From assembly GCF_000381045.1 (NCBI RefSeq), contig NZ_KB905730.1:1-64000 (forward strand): DNA of 64,000 bases, in the 5' to 3' direction. Of the stretch, positions 32,307 to 41,476 are shown in pieces. Source of the stretch: Thermus scotoductus DSM 8553 (GTDB lineage: Bacteria; Deinococcota; Deinococci; Deinococcales; Thermaceae). A program made the position numbers and the translations under genes. How positions within the stretch are numbered: the stretch's first letter is position 1; the number at the start of each line of letters is the position of its first letter. The notes beneath the pieces were generated by a model. The model was not told where the DNA came from and searched no databases. It saw only the letters and a program-made list of their open reading frames with translations.

Positions 32307-32777
32307 GTGAGCATGCCTCCTGAACTCTACGTGATCCTGGTGGCCGCCCTGCCGGTGGTGGAGCTGAGGGGAGCCATTCCCCTGGGGGTGGCCCTGGGGC
32401 TTTCCCCAGGAGAGGTTTTCCTTTTGGCCCTCCTGGGCAACCTGCTGGTGGCCCCGGTGGCCCTCTTCCTTTTGCCTTGGGCGGTGGCGCTTCTGACCCG
32501 GGTGCCCTTCCTGGCCAAGCTCTGGGCGGCCCTCGAGGCCCGGGTGCGCCTCAAGGGGGAGGAGCAGGTGCAGCGCCTGGGGGCCCTGGGCCTTTTCCTC
32601 TTCGTGGCCGTGCCCTTGCCGGGCACCGGGGCCTGGAGCGGGGCGGTGCTGGCGGTGGTCTTGGGTCTAAAAGGGCGCTACGCCCTCCTGGCCATCTCCC
32701 TGGGGGTGCTGGCTGCTGGGCTTATCGTTCTCCTCCTTACCGGTGGGGCGGTGGTCGGGCTAAACTACCTGCGATGA
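32307..32777 (+). CDS. Small membrane protein of the COG2426 type (putative small multidrug export protein)
   Basis: A 156-residue, strongly hydrophobic protein with about four membrane segments. LYVILVAALPVVELRGAIPLGVALGL and LFLFVAVPLPGTGAWSGAVLA fit the COG2426/'small multi-drug export' family (SMMEP), which are re-entrant-loop membrane proteins with no proven substrate. It can begin at GTG 32307 or ATG 32313; no Shine-Dalgarno separates the two. It overlaps the following fusion gene by 4 bp and is likely cotranslated with it. Confidence 0.75.
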   Translation: MSMPPELYVILVAALPVVELRGAIPLGVALGLSPGEVFLLALLGNLLVAPVALFLLPWAVALLTRVPFLAKLWAALEARVRLKGEEQVQRLGALGLFLFVAVPLPGTGAWSGAVLAVVLGLKGRYALLAISLGVLAAGLIVLLLTGGAVVGLNYLR

Positions 32778-34435
32778 TGTTCGTCCTCTTGCCCCTTTCC
32801 TATGCCCTGGGCGCCTTGCCCTTGGGGTACTGGCTGGCCAGGCGGCGGGGCGTGGACCTGCGCACGGCAAGCCCCTACACCCTGGGTTTGGAAACGGCCT
32901 TGAGGCGGCTTGGGCCGGGCCTTACCCTTTTGGCCTTCCTCCTGGACTTCGCCAAGGGGTACTTGCCCCTGGCCCTGGGGAGAGGCTTGGGGCTTGGCGT
33001 GGAGGAGCTTTTGGCCCTGGGGGTGGCGGTCTACCTGGGCCACCTTTATCCCCTCTTCTTCCGGGATCCCTGGCCCCTTCGGGCCAAGGGGGCGGGGGTT
33101 CTTTTGGGGGTGCTGGCGGGGCTACCCCTGGAGCCAGCCTGGGGCATGGTCCCCGTGGCCTTGGGCCTTGCCCTTTACGCCCTCACGGGCTATGCCTCCT
33201 TGGGGGCCCTGGGGCTTCCCCTGGGCCTCTTTGGCGTCCTCCTTTTCGGTGGGTTTCCCCTTGGAGCCAAGGTCCTTGGGGGCTTGCTTTTTCTCCTGGC
33301 CCTTTGGCGCTACAAGGAGAACCTGGGCCGTATCCTGGAAGGCACCGAGCCCAGGCTGGGTAGTCCCCTGCCCCTGCCCTCGGAAAGGCAGGTGGTTTGC
33401 GCCTTTCTCATCCATCCCCTCACGGTGGAGGATTTCTGGCAAAGCCCCCGTTTCCGCTGGGCCCGGCCCCTGGTGCGCCTGGGGCTTTTGAAACAGGCCT
33501 GGATAGAGCGCCTGGCGGAGCTTTTCCGTCCCATGAAGGTGGGGGAGGTGAGGGGGGTGAGGACGGCGGATGGCCGGGAGGTTTTGTGCCACCTCATCTC
33601 CGCTCCCCTGCTACCCCACCAGATCAAGGCCAAGCCGGAGCTGGCGGTAAGGCGGGCCGTCCAAGGGGCCAGGCTCGCCAAGGAGCTTGGGGCCACGGTG
33701 GTAGGCTTAGGGGCCTTTTGGAGCGTGGTGGGGGAGAAGGGCAAGAGGGTACAGGAGGCGGTGCCGGATATAGAGGTGACGAACGGGGGGGCCTACACCG
33801 CCGGCACGGTGAAGGCGGCCATCCCCAGCATCCTGGCCCACTTTGCCCAAAGTGGGAAGGACCTTAAGAAGACCACGGCGGCGGTGGTGGGGGCGAACGG
33901 GGTGGTGGCCTTCGGCATTGCCCGGCAGATCGCTCCCTTGGTGGGGCGGCTCATCCTGGTGGGAAGGGATAGGGAAAGGCTGGAAAAGGCGGCGGACAGC
34001 CTGCGCAAGAACCTGGAGCGCAAGGGGCAAGCCCCCGAGATCGCGGTGACCACCGAGGTGGCCGCCATCCGGGAGGCGGACCTGGTCTTCACCGCCACCA
34101 GCGATCCGAACCCGGTGATCTACCCTGAACACGTGAAGCCAGGGGCCTGGATCTACGACGAGGGGGTGCCCCCCGACGTGCACCCCTCGGTGAGGGAGGT
34201 GCCGGGGGTCAGGGTCATCCCCGGGGGGGTGGTGCGGCTTCCCGGGAGGGCGCGGGCCACCTTGGACCTGCACTTCGGTGCCCCCGACCAGGTGCCCGCC
34301 TGCCTGGCGGAGACCATGATCCTGGCGGCAGAGGAGGCCTTCGATCGCAAGAGCCTGGGGGGCGAGGTGAAGGCGGAGAACATCCAGTTTTTCGTGGAGC
34401 GGGCGGAGGCCTTGGGGTTTAAGGTGGTGGAGTGA
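32774..34435 (+). CDS. Fusion: degenerate PlsY-like membrane domain plus acyl-ACP-reductase-like domain
   Basis: A single uninterrupted 553-residue frame. Residues 1-195 align with PlsY acyltransferases in topology and ending (LWRYKENLGRILEGTEPRLG matches the PlsY terminus at 48905), but the substrate motif GSGNxGATN is replaced by ASPYTLGLE and the GHNY/GGKG loop by GHLYPLFFRDPW, so acyltransferase activity is doubtful. Residues about 205-553 resemble cyanobacterial acyl-ACP reductase: VVCAFLIHPLTVEDFW, GLGAFWSVV, TNGGAYTAGTVKAAI and the nucleotide-binding AAVVGANGVVAFGIARQIA (369-387). It may reduce acyl chains at the membrane. ATG at 32774 overlaps the upstream stop, and the end overlaps mqnB. 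Confidence 0.75.
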   Translation: MMFVLLPLSYALGALPLGYWLARRRGVDLRTASPYTLGLETALRRLGPGLTLLAFLLDFAKGYLPLALGRGLGLGVEELLALGVAVYLGHLYPLFFRDPWPLRAKGAGVLLGVLAGLPLEPAWGMVPVALGLALYALTGYASLGALGLPLGLFGVLLFGGFPLGAKVLGGLLFLLALWRYKENLGRILEGTEPRLGSPLPLPSERQVVCAFLIHPLTVEDFWQSPRFRWARPLVRLGLLKQAWIERLAELFRPMKVGEVRGVRTADGREVLCHLISAPLLPHQIKAKPELAVRRAVQGARLAKELGATVVGLGAFWSVVGEKGKRVQEAVPDIEVTNGGAYTAGTVKAAIPSILAHFAQSGKDLKKTTAAVVGANGVVAFGIARQIAPLVGRLILVGRDRERLEKAADSLRKNLERKGQAPEIAVTTEVAAIREADLVFTATSDPNPVIYPEHVKPGAWIYDEGVPPDVHPSVREVPGVRVIPGGVVRLPGRARATLDLHFGAPDQVPACLAETMILAAEEAFDRKSLGGEVKAENIQFFVERAEALGFKVVE

Positions 34436-35112
34436 TGTGGCTCCTCCTCTCCCCCACGGCCCTCGAGGCCTCCTTCCTCCGGGGCGAACCCTTCTCCTTC
34501 CTGGGGAGAAAGGGGCTTAGGGGAGAGGGCTTTGTCTGGCTGGAAACCGGCGTGGGCAAGGTGAACATGGCCCTTACCCTGGCCGCCTGGGCCAGCCGGA
34601 ACCCGGCGGAGAAGGCTTTGCTTTTCGGCATCGCCGGGGCCTACCCGGGCTCGAGCCTCCTTCCTGGGGATGTGGTCCTGGTGGGGGAGGAGGTGGAGGC
34701 GGACCTGGGTACCCAGGAGGGCCTTAAGCCCTTGGGCTTTCCCGCCTTGGAGGTGGCGGGGAAGGCCTACTACAACCGGTTTCCTCTGGATTCCAGCCTT
34801 ACCCGGGCGTTGGCCCGGGTGTTGGACCTCCAGGTGGTGGTGGGGCTCACCCGGGACCGGGTTTCGGAAAACCCGGGGGAGGCGGAGGCTTTGGCCTCGC
34901 GCTGGGGGGCCCAGGTGGAGAGCATGGAGGGAGCTGCCTTTGCTCGAGCGTGCCTGGCCCTGGGCATCCCGGGGGTGGAGGTCCGGGCTATTTCCAATCC
35001 GGCGGGGGTGCGGGACAAGGGAGCGTGGAGGATTCCCTTGGCGGTGAGGTCCTTGGAGGGAACCCTGCCCCCCCTTCTTGGGGGAGCCTTCCCTGCGGGA
35101 CTCCAAGGATAA
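34435..35112 (+). CDS. mqnB: Futalosine hydrolase
   Basis: A 225-residue nucleoside phosphorylase-fold hydrolase that releases hypoxanthine from futalosine in the futalosine route to menaquinone. LETGVGKVNMALTLAAW, FGIAGAYPGSSLLPGDVVLVGEE, QVESMEGAAFARACLALGIP (with the ME-G catalytic site) and VRAISNPAG are characteristic. The start ATG at 34435 shares its A with the TGA of the preceding fusion gene. No other men/mqn gene is in the window. The 157 bp after it hold only the sodA terminator. Confidence 0.9.
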   Translation: MWLLLSPTALEASFLRGEPFSFLGRKGLRGEGFVWLETGVGKVNMALTLAAWASRNPAEKALLFGIAGAYPGSSLLPGDVVLVGEEVEADLGTQEGLKPLGFPALEVAGKAYYNRFPLDSSLTRALARVLDLQVVVGLTRDRVSENPGEAEALASRWGAQVESMEGAAFARACLALGIPGVEVRAISNPAGVRDKGAWRIPLAVRSLEGTLPPLLGGAFPAGLQG

Positions 35113-35220
35113 TCCCGTTGTTGGTTCCCTGGCCGATAGCAAGGTTGGCTTTGAAGAGGAGCTTTTCCAGAGGCTCACCCACCAGGTAGCCCTGGGCGGA
35201 CGGCGGAACCGGGGGAGAAG

Positions 35221-35252
35221 ACAAACCCCCACCCGAGGGGTCCGGGTGGGGG
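35221..35252 (-). terminator. Terminator downstream of sodA
   Basis: CCCCCACCCG (35226-35235) and CGGGTGGGGG (35243-35252) form a perfect 10-bp stem with a 7-nt loop; leftward it is followed by GTTTGTCTTCT. Confidence 0.75.
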
Positions 35253-35269
35253 ACTATAGAGGATTTCCC

Positions 35270-35884
35270 TTAGCCCTTCCGGAAGAAGGCCTCTGCCTTG
35301 TCCCAGTTCAGCACGTTCCAGATGGCCTGGAGGTAGTCGGCCCGGCGGTTTTGGTACTTGAGGTAGTAGGCGTGCTCCCACACGTCGATGCCCACGATGG
35401 GGGTGAACCCCTCCATGACGGGGTTGTCCTGGTTGGGGGTGGAGATGACGTGGAGCTTGCCGAAGGGATCCTTGACCAGCCAAGCCCAGCCGGAGCCGAA
35501 GCGGGCCATGGCCGCCTGGGTGAGCTTCTCCTTCAGGGCGGCGAAGCCCCCAAGCTGCTCGTCGATGGCCTTCTTAAGTTCCCCCACCGGCTCCTTGGCT
35601 CCCCCGGGGGTTAGGAGCTCCCAGAAGAGGCTATGGTTCAGGTGCCCACCCCCGTTGTTGCGCACCGCGGTCTGGATGTCCGCGGGCAGGGCGGCCAGGT
35701 GGCGCAGGAGCACCTCCACCTCCGCCCCGTGCAGGTAGGGGTACTTCTCCAGGGCGGCGTTCAGGTTGTTCACGTAGGCCCCGTGGTGCTTCTGGTGGTG
35801 GATCTCCATGGTCTTGGCGTCGATGTGGGGCTCGAGGGCCTCGTAGGGGTAACCCAGTTCCGGAAGTTTGAACGGATACGGCAT
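35270..35884 (-). CDS. sodA: Superoxide dismutase (Mn/Fe)
   Basis: A 204-residue cytoplasmic superoxide dismutase. [48 protein letters not shown] and [20 protein letters not shown] contain the His-His-Asp-His metal ligands. Thermus superoxide dismutases are manganese enzymes, and the sequence is of that type. GGGAGGTGCAGT precedes the ATG; a TATAGT box lies about 15 nt further upstream, directly after the fumC terminator. Confidence 0.96.
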   Translation of the reverse strand: MPYPFKLPELGYPYEALEPHIDAKTMEIHHQKHHGAYVNNLNAALEKYPYLHGAEVEVLLRHLAALPADIQTAVRNNGGGHLNHSLFWELLTPGGAKEPVGELKKAIDEQLGGFAALKEKLTQAAMARFGSGWAWLVKDPFGKLHVISTPNQDNPVMEGFTPIVGIDVWEHAYYLKYQNRRADYLQAIWNVLNWDKAEAFFRKG

Positions 35885-35910
35885 ACTGCACCTCCCATTT
35901 CACTATAAAA

Positions 35911-35935
35911 GACCCACCCCCAAGGGGAGTGGGTT
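35911..35935 (-). terminator. Terminator of fumC
   Basis: Leftward, ACCCACTCCCC pairs with GGGGGTGGGT (35913-35935) around a short loop and runs into CTTTTATAG. The same T-rich bases lead into the TATAGT promoter box of sodA. Confidence 0.75.
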
Positions 35936-35948
35936 TGCTCACAATGCC

Positions 35949-37346
35949 CTAGCCCTCGTGGGGCTTGGCCAGCCTTATGGGCACCACGATGCGGTCAAAC
36001 TCCTCCTCCGTGAGGTAGCCCAGCTCCAGGGCAGCTTGCTTCAGGGTCTTCTTCTCCTTGATGGCCTTCTTCACGATCTCCGCCGCCTTGTCGTAGCCGA
36101 TGGCCTTGTTTAAGGCGGTGGCCAGCATGGGGTTTTTCTGGAGGTGTTCCTCTATCCGCTCCAGGTTGGGCTCTATCCCCTTGGCCAGGTTCTCGTTGAA
36201 GGACTCCATGGCGTCGGCCAGGAGCTTGATGGACTCGAGGGCCGCATCCACCATCACCGGCTTGTACACGTTGAGCTGGAAGTTGCCCTGGCTTCCGGCG
36301 AAGGCCACGGTGTGGTCGTTGCCGAAGACCCGCACCACCACCATGGTGAGGGCCTCCACCTGGGTAGGGTTCACCTTGCCGGGCATGATGGAGGACCCGG
36401 GTTCGTTGGCGGGGATGAAGATCTCCCCGATGCCCCCATAGGGCCCGGAGGCCAGCCAGCGGATGTCGTTGCCGATTTTCATCAGGGCCCCGGCCAGGGT
36501 CCGGAGGGCCCCCATGGCGAAGACCAGCTCATCGTGGGCGGCCAAGGCGACGAAGCGGTTCTCCGCCACCCGGAAGGGAAGGCCCGTCTCCTCCGCCAGG
36601 TACTTGGCCACCAGCTCCCCGAAACGGGGGTGGGCGTTCAGGCCCGTCCCCACCGCGGTGCCCCCGATGGCCAGGTTATGAAGCCCTTTTTCCGCCTCCT
36701 TGACCATGGCCAGGGTGTTCTTAAGCTGAGCCGCCCAGCTTCCCACCTCCTGTCCCAGGGTAATGGGCACGGCGTCCATCAGGTGGGTGCGCCCCACCTT
36801 CACGATGCCGTCAAAGGCCTTGGCCTTTTCCTCAAAGGTGGCGATGAGGGCCTCTGCCGCCGGGTAAAGCCTTTGGCGGAGAGCCAAAGCCACGGCCACG
36901 TACATGGCGGTGGGGAAGGTGTCGTTGCTGCTCTGGCCCCGGTTCACGTGGTCGTTGGGGTGAACGTACTTGGAGCCCAGGGGCTTCCCCAGAAGCTCCG
37001 AGGCCCGGTTGGCGATGACCTCGTTCACGTTCATGTTGGTCTGGGTGCCGCTTCCCGTCTGGAAGACCACCAGGGGGAAGTGGTCGTCCAGCTTCCCGGC
37101 GATGACCTCTTCCGCCGCCTGGATGATGGCCCGGGCGATTTCCTCTGGAAGCTCACCCAGCTCCAGGTTGGCTCTGGCCGCCGCTTTCTTCAGCATGCCG
37201 TAGGCGCGGATCACCTCCAAGGGCATCCGGAAGCGCCAGGCGCCGATCTTAAAGTGCTCGAGGGAACGCTGGGTCTGGGCACCCCAGTAGCGGTCCGCCG
37301 GTACCTTGACCTCGCCCATGGTGTCCCGTTCGATCCGGTATTCCAT
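35949..37346 (-). CDS. fumC: Fumarate hydratase, class II
   Basis: A 465-residue fumarase that hydrates fumarate to malate in the TCA cycle. The family signature [13 protein letters not shown] is intact, as are [32 protein letters not shown] and [25 protein letters not shown] precedes the ATG. It lies in a leftward run with sodA but is separated from it by a terminator. Confidence 0.97.
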   Translation of the reverse strand: MEYRIERDTMGEVKVPADRYWGAQTQRSLEHFKIGAWRFRMPLEVIRAYGMLKKAAARANLELGELPEEIARAIIQAAEEVIAGKLDDHFPLVVFQTGSGTQTNMNVNEVIANRASELLGKPLGSKYVHPNDHVNRGQSSNDTFPTAMYVAVALALRQRLYPAAEALIATFEEKAKAFDGIVKVGRTHLMDAVPITLGQEVGSWAAQLKNTLAMVKEAEKGLHNLAIGGTAVGTGLNAHPRFGELVAKYLAEETGLPFRVAENRFVALAAHDELVFAMGALRTLAGALMKIGNDIRWLASGPYGGIGEIFIPANEPGSSIMPGKVNPTQVEALTMVVVRVFGNDHTVAFAGSQGNFQLNVYKPVMVDAALESIKLLADAMESFNENLAKGIEPNLERIEEHLQKNPMLATALNKAIGYDKAAEIVKKAIKEKKTLKQAALELGYLTEEEFDRIVVPIRLAKPHEG

Positions 37347-37366
37347 ACCGCACCTCCAGCCCGATT

Positions 37367-38110
37367 TTACGCCTCCTCCTCGTAGGGCTCGTGGAGCTTG
37401 ACGGGTTTCCCCCTAAGCCCCGCACGAAGGTTTAGCCACTCCACCAGCACGGAGAAGCCCATGGCGAAGTAGATGTACCCCTTGGGGATGTGCACCCCCG
37501 TGCCCTCGGCCACCAGGGTGAAGCCCACCAAAAGGAGAAAGGAAAGGGCCAGCATCTTCACCGTGGGGTGCCGGTTCACGAAGGCGTAGATCCCCTTGGA
37601 GGCGAGAAGCATAATGGCCACGGAGATCAGGATGGCCGCCACCATGACGGGTACGAAGCGGGTGAGGCCCACGGCGGTGATGACGGAATCTATGGAAAAG
37701 ACGATATCCAGAAGAAGCACCTGCCCAATCACCGAGGCGAAGGAGGGAGCGACCCTCTTGAGGGCGTGGCCCGGCTCCCCTTCCAGCTTCTCGTGGATTT
37801 CCTTCACCGATTTGTAGATGAGGAAAAGCCCTCCGGCGATGAGGACCAGGTCCTTGCCCGTGACCTCGTGGCCCAAGACGGCAAAGAGGGGCTTTTTCAA
37901 GGCCATGATCCAGGCGATGGAGAGGAGAAAGAGGATGCGGGTGAGGGCGGCCAGGGAAAGGCCTATAACCCGGGCCCGGTCCTGCTGTTCCTTGGGGAGC
38001 TTGGAGGCCAGGATGCTGATGAAGATCACGTTGTCTATGCCTAAAACCACTTCCAGTACGGTGAGGGTGACAAGGGCGATCCAAACCTCGGGGTTGGTGA
38101 GCCACTCCAT
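37367..38110 (-). CDS. TerC-family integral membrane protein
   Basis: A 247-residue protein with about seven membrane segments starting [39 protein letters not shown] and [19 protein letters not shown] contain the paired Asp residues that define TerC. TerC proteins are linked to tellurite resistance and, more generally, manganese export or metal loading of secreted proteins. A longer frame to 39115 is antisense to the reductase gene and is rejected. It is divergent from that reductase with 36 bp between starts. Confidence 0.9.
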   Translation of the reverse strand: MEWLTNPEVWIALVTLTVLEVVLGIDNVIFISILASKLPKEQQDRARVIGLSLAALTRILFLLSIAWIMALKKPLFAVLGHEVTGKDLVLIAGGLFLIYKSVKEIHEKLEGEPGHALKRVAPSFASVIGQVLLLDIVFSIDSVITAVGLTRFVPVMVAAILISVAIMLLASKGIYAFVNRHPTVKMLALSFLLLVGFTLVAEGTGVHIPKGYIYFAMGFSVLVEWLNLRAGLRGKPVKLHEPYEEEA

Positions 38111-38146
38111 GGGAAAGAGTTTACGTGGCCCTGTAGACTGGGGGTC

Positions 38147-39112
38147 ATGGTGGACGTGCTCGTGGTGGGTGCCGGTCCGGTGGGCCTGGCTGCGGGGATA
38201 GAGGCCAAGCGCCAGGGCCTTTCCCACCTGATCCTGGAAAGGGGCACGGTGGCGGAAACCATCTACCGCTTTCCCCGGCAGATGGTCTTCTTCTCCGAGT
38301 CCAAAAACATCGAGATTGGGGGCCATCCCCTGGTGTCCCAGGGGCCCAAGCCCACCCGCCTCGAGGCGCTCCTTTACTACCAGAAGGTGGCGGAACGCGA
38401 GGGCCTTCGGGTCCTCACCTATACGGAGGCGGTGGGTGTGGAAGGGGAGGAGGGAGCCTTTAAGGTCTTGGCCCGGGACCGGTTTGGGGAGAAGGCCTTC
38501 CCTGCCCGGTACGTGGTGGTGGCCACGGGTTACTTCGGAAACCCTAACCGCCTGGGGGTGCCGGGAGAGGACTTGCCTCACGTGTTTTACCGCTACGAGG
38601 AGGCAGCTCCCTTCTTCGGCAGGAAGGTGGCGGTGGTGGGGGGAAGCAACTCGGCGGTGGAGGTGGCCTTGGACCTGTACCGGGGCGGGGCCCAGGTGGC
38701 CTTGGTCCACCGGGGCAAGTGGGTGCGCCCCAGCGTGAAGTACTGGCTTCTTCCCGACTTTGAGAACCGGGTGAAGGAGGGAAGCATTCTGGCGGTGATG
38801 GAGGCCAGGGTAAAGGCCATTACCCCGGAGGGCCTCGTCCTGGAAAGACCCCAAGGGGAGGAGTTCTTGGAGGCTGACTTCGTCCTGGTCCAGATCGGCT
38901 ACCGGGCGGAAGACCATCTCCTTAGGGGGGCCAGGGTGCGCTACGAGGGGGAGAAACCCTGGCTTTCCCCGGAATGGGAAACCTCGCGCAAGGGGCTTTT
39001 CGCCATCGGCTCCAGTGCCTTTGGGCCGGACACCCGCACGGTATTTATCGAAAACGGCCGGGAGCACGCACGGGTGGCCATAGCCGCCATCGCCCGCCGC
39101 CTGGGCTCTTGA
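38147..39112 (+). CDS. YpdA-type FAD/NAD(P) bacillithiol-disulfide reductase (Bdr)
   Basis: A 321-residue two-dinucleotide-fold flavoprotein. VLVVGAGPVGLAAGIEAKRQG (5-25) binds FAD, KVAVVGGSNSAVEVALDLYR binds NAD(P)H, and RFPRQMVFFSESKNIEIGG is the segment typical of YpdA. It has no CxxC redox pair, as in YpdA and unlike thioredoxin reductase. In Firmicutes YpdA reduces bacillithiol disulfide; the bshB1 gene at 49500 makes bacillithiol in this organism likely. Its stop codon overlaps the -35 box of the ilv promoter. Confidence 0.88.
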   Translation: MVDVLVVGAGPVGLAAGIEAKRQGLSHLILERGTVAETIYRFPRQMVFFSESKNIEIGGHPLVSQGPKPTRLEALLYYQKVAEREGLRVLTYTEAVGVEGEEGAFKVLARDRFGEKAFPARYVVVATGYFGNPNRLGVPGEDLPHVFYRYEEAAPFFGRKVAVVGGSNSAVEVALDLYRGGAQVALVHRGKWVRPSVKYWLLPDFENRVKEGSILAVMEARVKAITPEGLVLERPQGEEFLEADFVLVQIGYRAEDHLLRGARVRYEGEKPWLSPEWETSRKGLFAIGSSAFGPDTRTVFIENGREHARVAIAAIARRLGS

Positions 39113-39137
39113 CACCCTTCACAAGGGACGCTAGGAT
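39109..39137 (+). promoter_or_regulatory. Promoter of the ilvBNC attenuator leader
   Basis: TTGACA (39109-39114), exactly 17 bp, then TAGGAT (39132-39137): a consensus -35 and a 4-of-6 -10. The predicted start of transcription is about 39144-39146, only a few bases before the leader-peptide ATG at 39148. The -35 contains the stop codon of the upstream reductase. Confidence 0.8.
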
Positions 39138-39147
39138 AAAACCCAAG

Positions 39148-39216
39148 ATGCGCTTTGGCCTCATCCTATCCCTAGGCCTGGTCCTAATCGTAGGGCCAGC
39201 GGGGGGTAGGGTGTAG
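39148..39216 (+). CDS. ilv leader peptide, 22 residues
   Basis: A short reading frame, MRFGLILSLG followed by LVLIVGPAGGRV and TAG. Residues 5-15 contain nine Leu/Ile/Val out of eleven, the three amino acids made with the enzymes encoded downstream. It starts a few bases after the predicted transcription start and ends 15 nt before a strong terminator hairpin, the standard geometry of a ribosome-mediated attenuator. Confidence 0.8.
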   Translation: MRFGLILSLGLVLIVGPAGGRV

Positions 39217-39231
39217 CGTTTTAGGGCGCAT

Positions 39232-39267
39232 CCAAAACCCCCCGGAGAACCCGGGGGGTTTTGGTTT
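39232..39267 (+). terminator. Attenuator (intrinsic terminator) before ilvB
   Basis: CCAAAACCCCCCGG (39232-39245) and CCGGGGGGTTTTGG (39251-39264) form a perfect 14-bp stem with loop AGAAC, followed by TTT. A competing antiterminator is possible: GGGGGG at 39201-39206 (at the end of the leader ORF) with CCCCCC (39238-39243) and TTTT at 39219-39222 with AAAA (39234-39237). Ribosome stalling at Leu/Ile/Val codons would leave that upstream strand free. Confidence 0.78.
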
Positions 39268-39278
39268 AGGAGGGGGAG

Positions 39279-40967
39279 ATGAAGGGAGCGGAGGCACTTT
39301 TGAAGGCGCTGGAGCGGGAAGGGGTGGAGGTCATCTTCGGCCACCCGGGTGGGGCCATCATGCCCACCTACGACGCCCTGTATGACAGTCCCATCCGCCA
39401 CATCCTGGTGCGGCACGAGCAAGGGGGAGTCCACGCCGCCACCGCCTACGCCCGGGCTTCCGGCAGGGTGGGGGTGGTGATGGCCACCAGCGGTCCCGGG
39501 GCCTTGAACCTGGTGACCGGCCTGGCGGATGCCTACATGGACTCCACCCCGGTGGTGGCCATCACCGGGAACGTCCCCCGGGCCCTCATCGGTACCGACG
39601 CCTTCCAGGAGGCGGACGTCACCGGGGTGACCATGCCCATCACCAAGCACAACTACCTGGTGCAGGAGGTGAACGACATCCCCCGGGTGGTGAGGGAGGC
39701 CTTCCACATCGCCTCCAGCGGGAGGCCGGGGCCGGTGCTGATCGATCTGCCCAAGGATGTGCAGCTTTCCGAGTTCACCGGCACCTTTGACGTGGAGCTG
39801 GACCTTCCCGGGTACAAACCCACCACCAAGGGCCACCCCAAGCAGATCGAACGGGCCCTGGATGCCCTGGAGAAGGCGGAGAGGCCGATCCTGATGGTGG
39901 GGGGTGGGGCCCAGCACGCCCACGGGGAGCTTCTGGCCTTTGCCGAGCGGACGGGAATCCCCGTGATCACCACCCTCATGGGCCTGGGGGCCTTCCCCGG
40001 GAACCATCCCCTGTGGCTGGGGATGCCGGGAATGCACGGCACCGTGGCCGCCAACCGGGCCATCCACCATGCGGATGTGATCCTGGCCATCGGCCTCCGC
40101 TTTGACGACCGGGTCACGGGGAAGGTTTCCCGCTTTGCTCCCCATGCCCACACCATCATCCACGTGGACATCGACCCGGCGGAGATCGGGAAGCTGGTGC
40201 GCACCCACATTCCCATCGTGGGGGATGCCCGCTCCGTGCTTCGGGAGATGCTGAAAGGGGCTAAGCCCTTGAGGCTTGCCTCCTGGTGGCGGGAGCTGGA
40301 GGAGTGGCGCACCCGTTATCCCTTGCGCTGGAAGCCTAAGCCTTACCTGCAAAGCCAGGAGGTCATCAAGGCCTTCGCCGAGGCCACGGGGGGGCATGCC
40401 ATCGTCACCACCGGGGTGGGGCAGCACCAGATGTTCGCCGCCCAGTTCTTCGCCGTGACCCGGCCGAGGAGCTTCATCACCTCCGGGGGCTTGGGCACCA
40501 TGGGGGTGGGTCTTCCCTTCGCCATCGGGGCCAAGGTGGCCCGGCCGGAGGAACTGGTCATCGACTTCGACGGGGATGGCTCCTTCCAGATGACCCTTCA
40601 GGAGCTGGCCACCGTGGTCAAGTACAAGCTGGACGTGAAGGTGGTGATCCTCAACAACGGCTACTTGGGCATGGTGCGGCAGTGGCAGGACCTCTTCCAC
40701 GCCAAGCGCTACTCCGAGGTGTACCTGGCTGACTCCAACCCCGACTTCGCCCGCCTGGCGGAGGCCTACGGCATCAAGGGGGTCAGGGTGGAGCGCAAGG
40801 AGGATCTGATGGAAGGGGTGGAGGCCGTGCTTTCCGCCGATGGGCCCGTGGTGGCCGAGTTTAAGGTCTACCACGAGGAAGGGGTCTTCCCCATGATTCC
40901 GGCCGGGGGAGCGGCGGAGGACATGATCCTCGAGCACCCCGCGGACAAGGAGGAGGTGGAGGCGTGA
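39279..40967 (+). CDS. ilvB: Acetolactate synthase, large (catalytic) subunit
   Basis: A 562-residue thiamine-diphosphate enzyme that makes acetolactate or acetohydroxybutyrate, the first common step to Val, Leu and Ile. GHPGGAIMPTYDALY and HEQGGVHAATAYARASG contain the catalytic Glu; DFDGDGSFQMTLQELATVV to NNGYLGMVRQWQ is the TPP/Mg2+ motif. AGGAGGGGGAG precedes the ATG. It is under the leader-peptide attenuator and overlaps ilvN by 4 bp. Confidence 0.97.
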   Translation: MKGAEALLKALEREGVEVIFGHPGGAIMPTYDALYDSPIRHILVRHEQGGVHAATAYARASGRVGVVMATSGPGALNLVTGLADAYMDSTPVVAITGNVPRALIGTDAFQEADVTGVTMPITKHNYLVQEVNDIPRVVREAFHIASSGRPGPVLIDLPKDVQLSEFTGTFDVELDLPGYKPTTKGHPKQIERALDALEKAERPILMVGGGAQHAHGELLAFAERTGIPVITTLMGLGAFPGNHPLWLGMPGMHGTVAANRAIHHADVILAIGLRFDDRVTGKVSRFAPHAHTIIHVDIDPAEIGKLVRTHIPIVGDARSVLREMLKGAKPLRLASWWRELEEWRTRYPLRWKPKPYLQSQEVIKAFAEATGGHAIVTTGVGQHQMFAAQFFAVTRPRSFITSGGLGTMGVGLPFAIGAKVARPEELVIDFDGDGSFQMTLQELATVVKYKLDVKVVILNNGYLGMVRQWQDLFHAKRYSEVYLADSNPDFARLAEAYGIKGVRVERKEDLMEGVEAVLSADGPVVAEFKVYHEEGVFPMIPAGGAAEDMILEHPADKEEVEA

Positions 40968-41476
40968 GGCACGTGATCTCTGTGTTGGTGCAGGACCACC
41001 CCCGGGTCTTGAGCCGCATCACGGGCCTTTTCGCCCGCCGGGGCTTCAACCTGGAGAGCCTGGCGGTGGGGACCACCCATGTGCCGGGGCTTTCCCGCAT
41101 CAGCCTAGTGGTCTCGGGGGACGACCACACCCTGGAGCAGGTGGAAAAACAGCTAAACCGCCTGATCGAGGTTTTGAAGGTGACCGACCACTCCGAGCCC
41201 CATGTGGAGCGGGAGCTTTGCCTGGTGAAGGTCCACGTGGCTGGGGTGGAGGAAAGATTGGCGGTGAAGGACATCCAGGAAGCCTTCCGGGCTCGGGTGG
41301 TGGATGTGGCCCAGAAGAGCCTGATCCTGGAGCTCACCGGGGACTCCAAGAAGATAGACTCCTTCATCGAGGCCCTTAGGCCTTATGGGATCCTCGAGGT
41401 CATGCGCACCGGAGCGGTGGCCATGAGCCGAGGGGAGCGCACCCTTAAGGTCAGGGAAAAACGGGAGGCGGTATGA
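40964..41476 (+). CDS. ilvN: Acetolactate synthase, small (regulatory) subunit
   Basis: A 170-residue regulatory subunit with an N-terminal ACT domain ([20 protein letters not shown], then [14 protein letters not shown]) and a C-terminal IlvH-type domain ([20 protein letters not shown] to [20 protein letters not shown]). It confers valine feedback on IlvB. It starts with GTG within the ilvB stop (4-bp overlap) and overlaps ilvC by 4 bp, ensuring coupled synthesis. Confidence 0.96.
   Translation: MRHVISVLVQDHPRVLSRITGLFARRGFNLESLAVGTTHVPGLSRISLVVSGDDHTLEQVEKQLNRLIEVLKVTDHSEPHVERELCLVKVHVAGVEERLAVKDIQEAFRARVVDVAQKSLILELTGDSKKIDSFIEALRPYGILEVMRTGAVAMSRGERTLKVREKREAV

Noticed and set aside
38111-39115. 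N-terminal extension of the TerC frame to 39115
   Set aside because: The extra residues are antisense to the YpdA-type reductase; TerC homologues begin at the first membrane helix.
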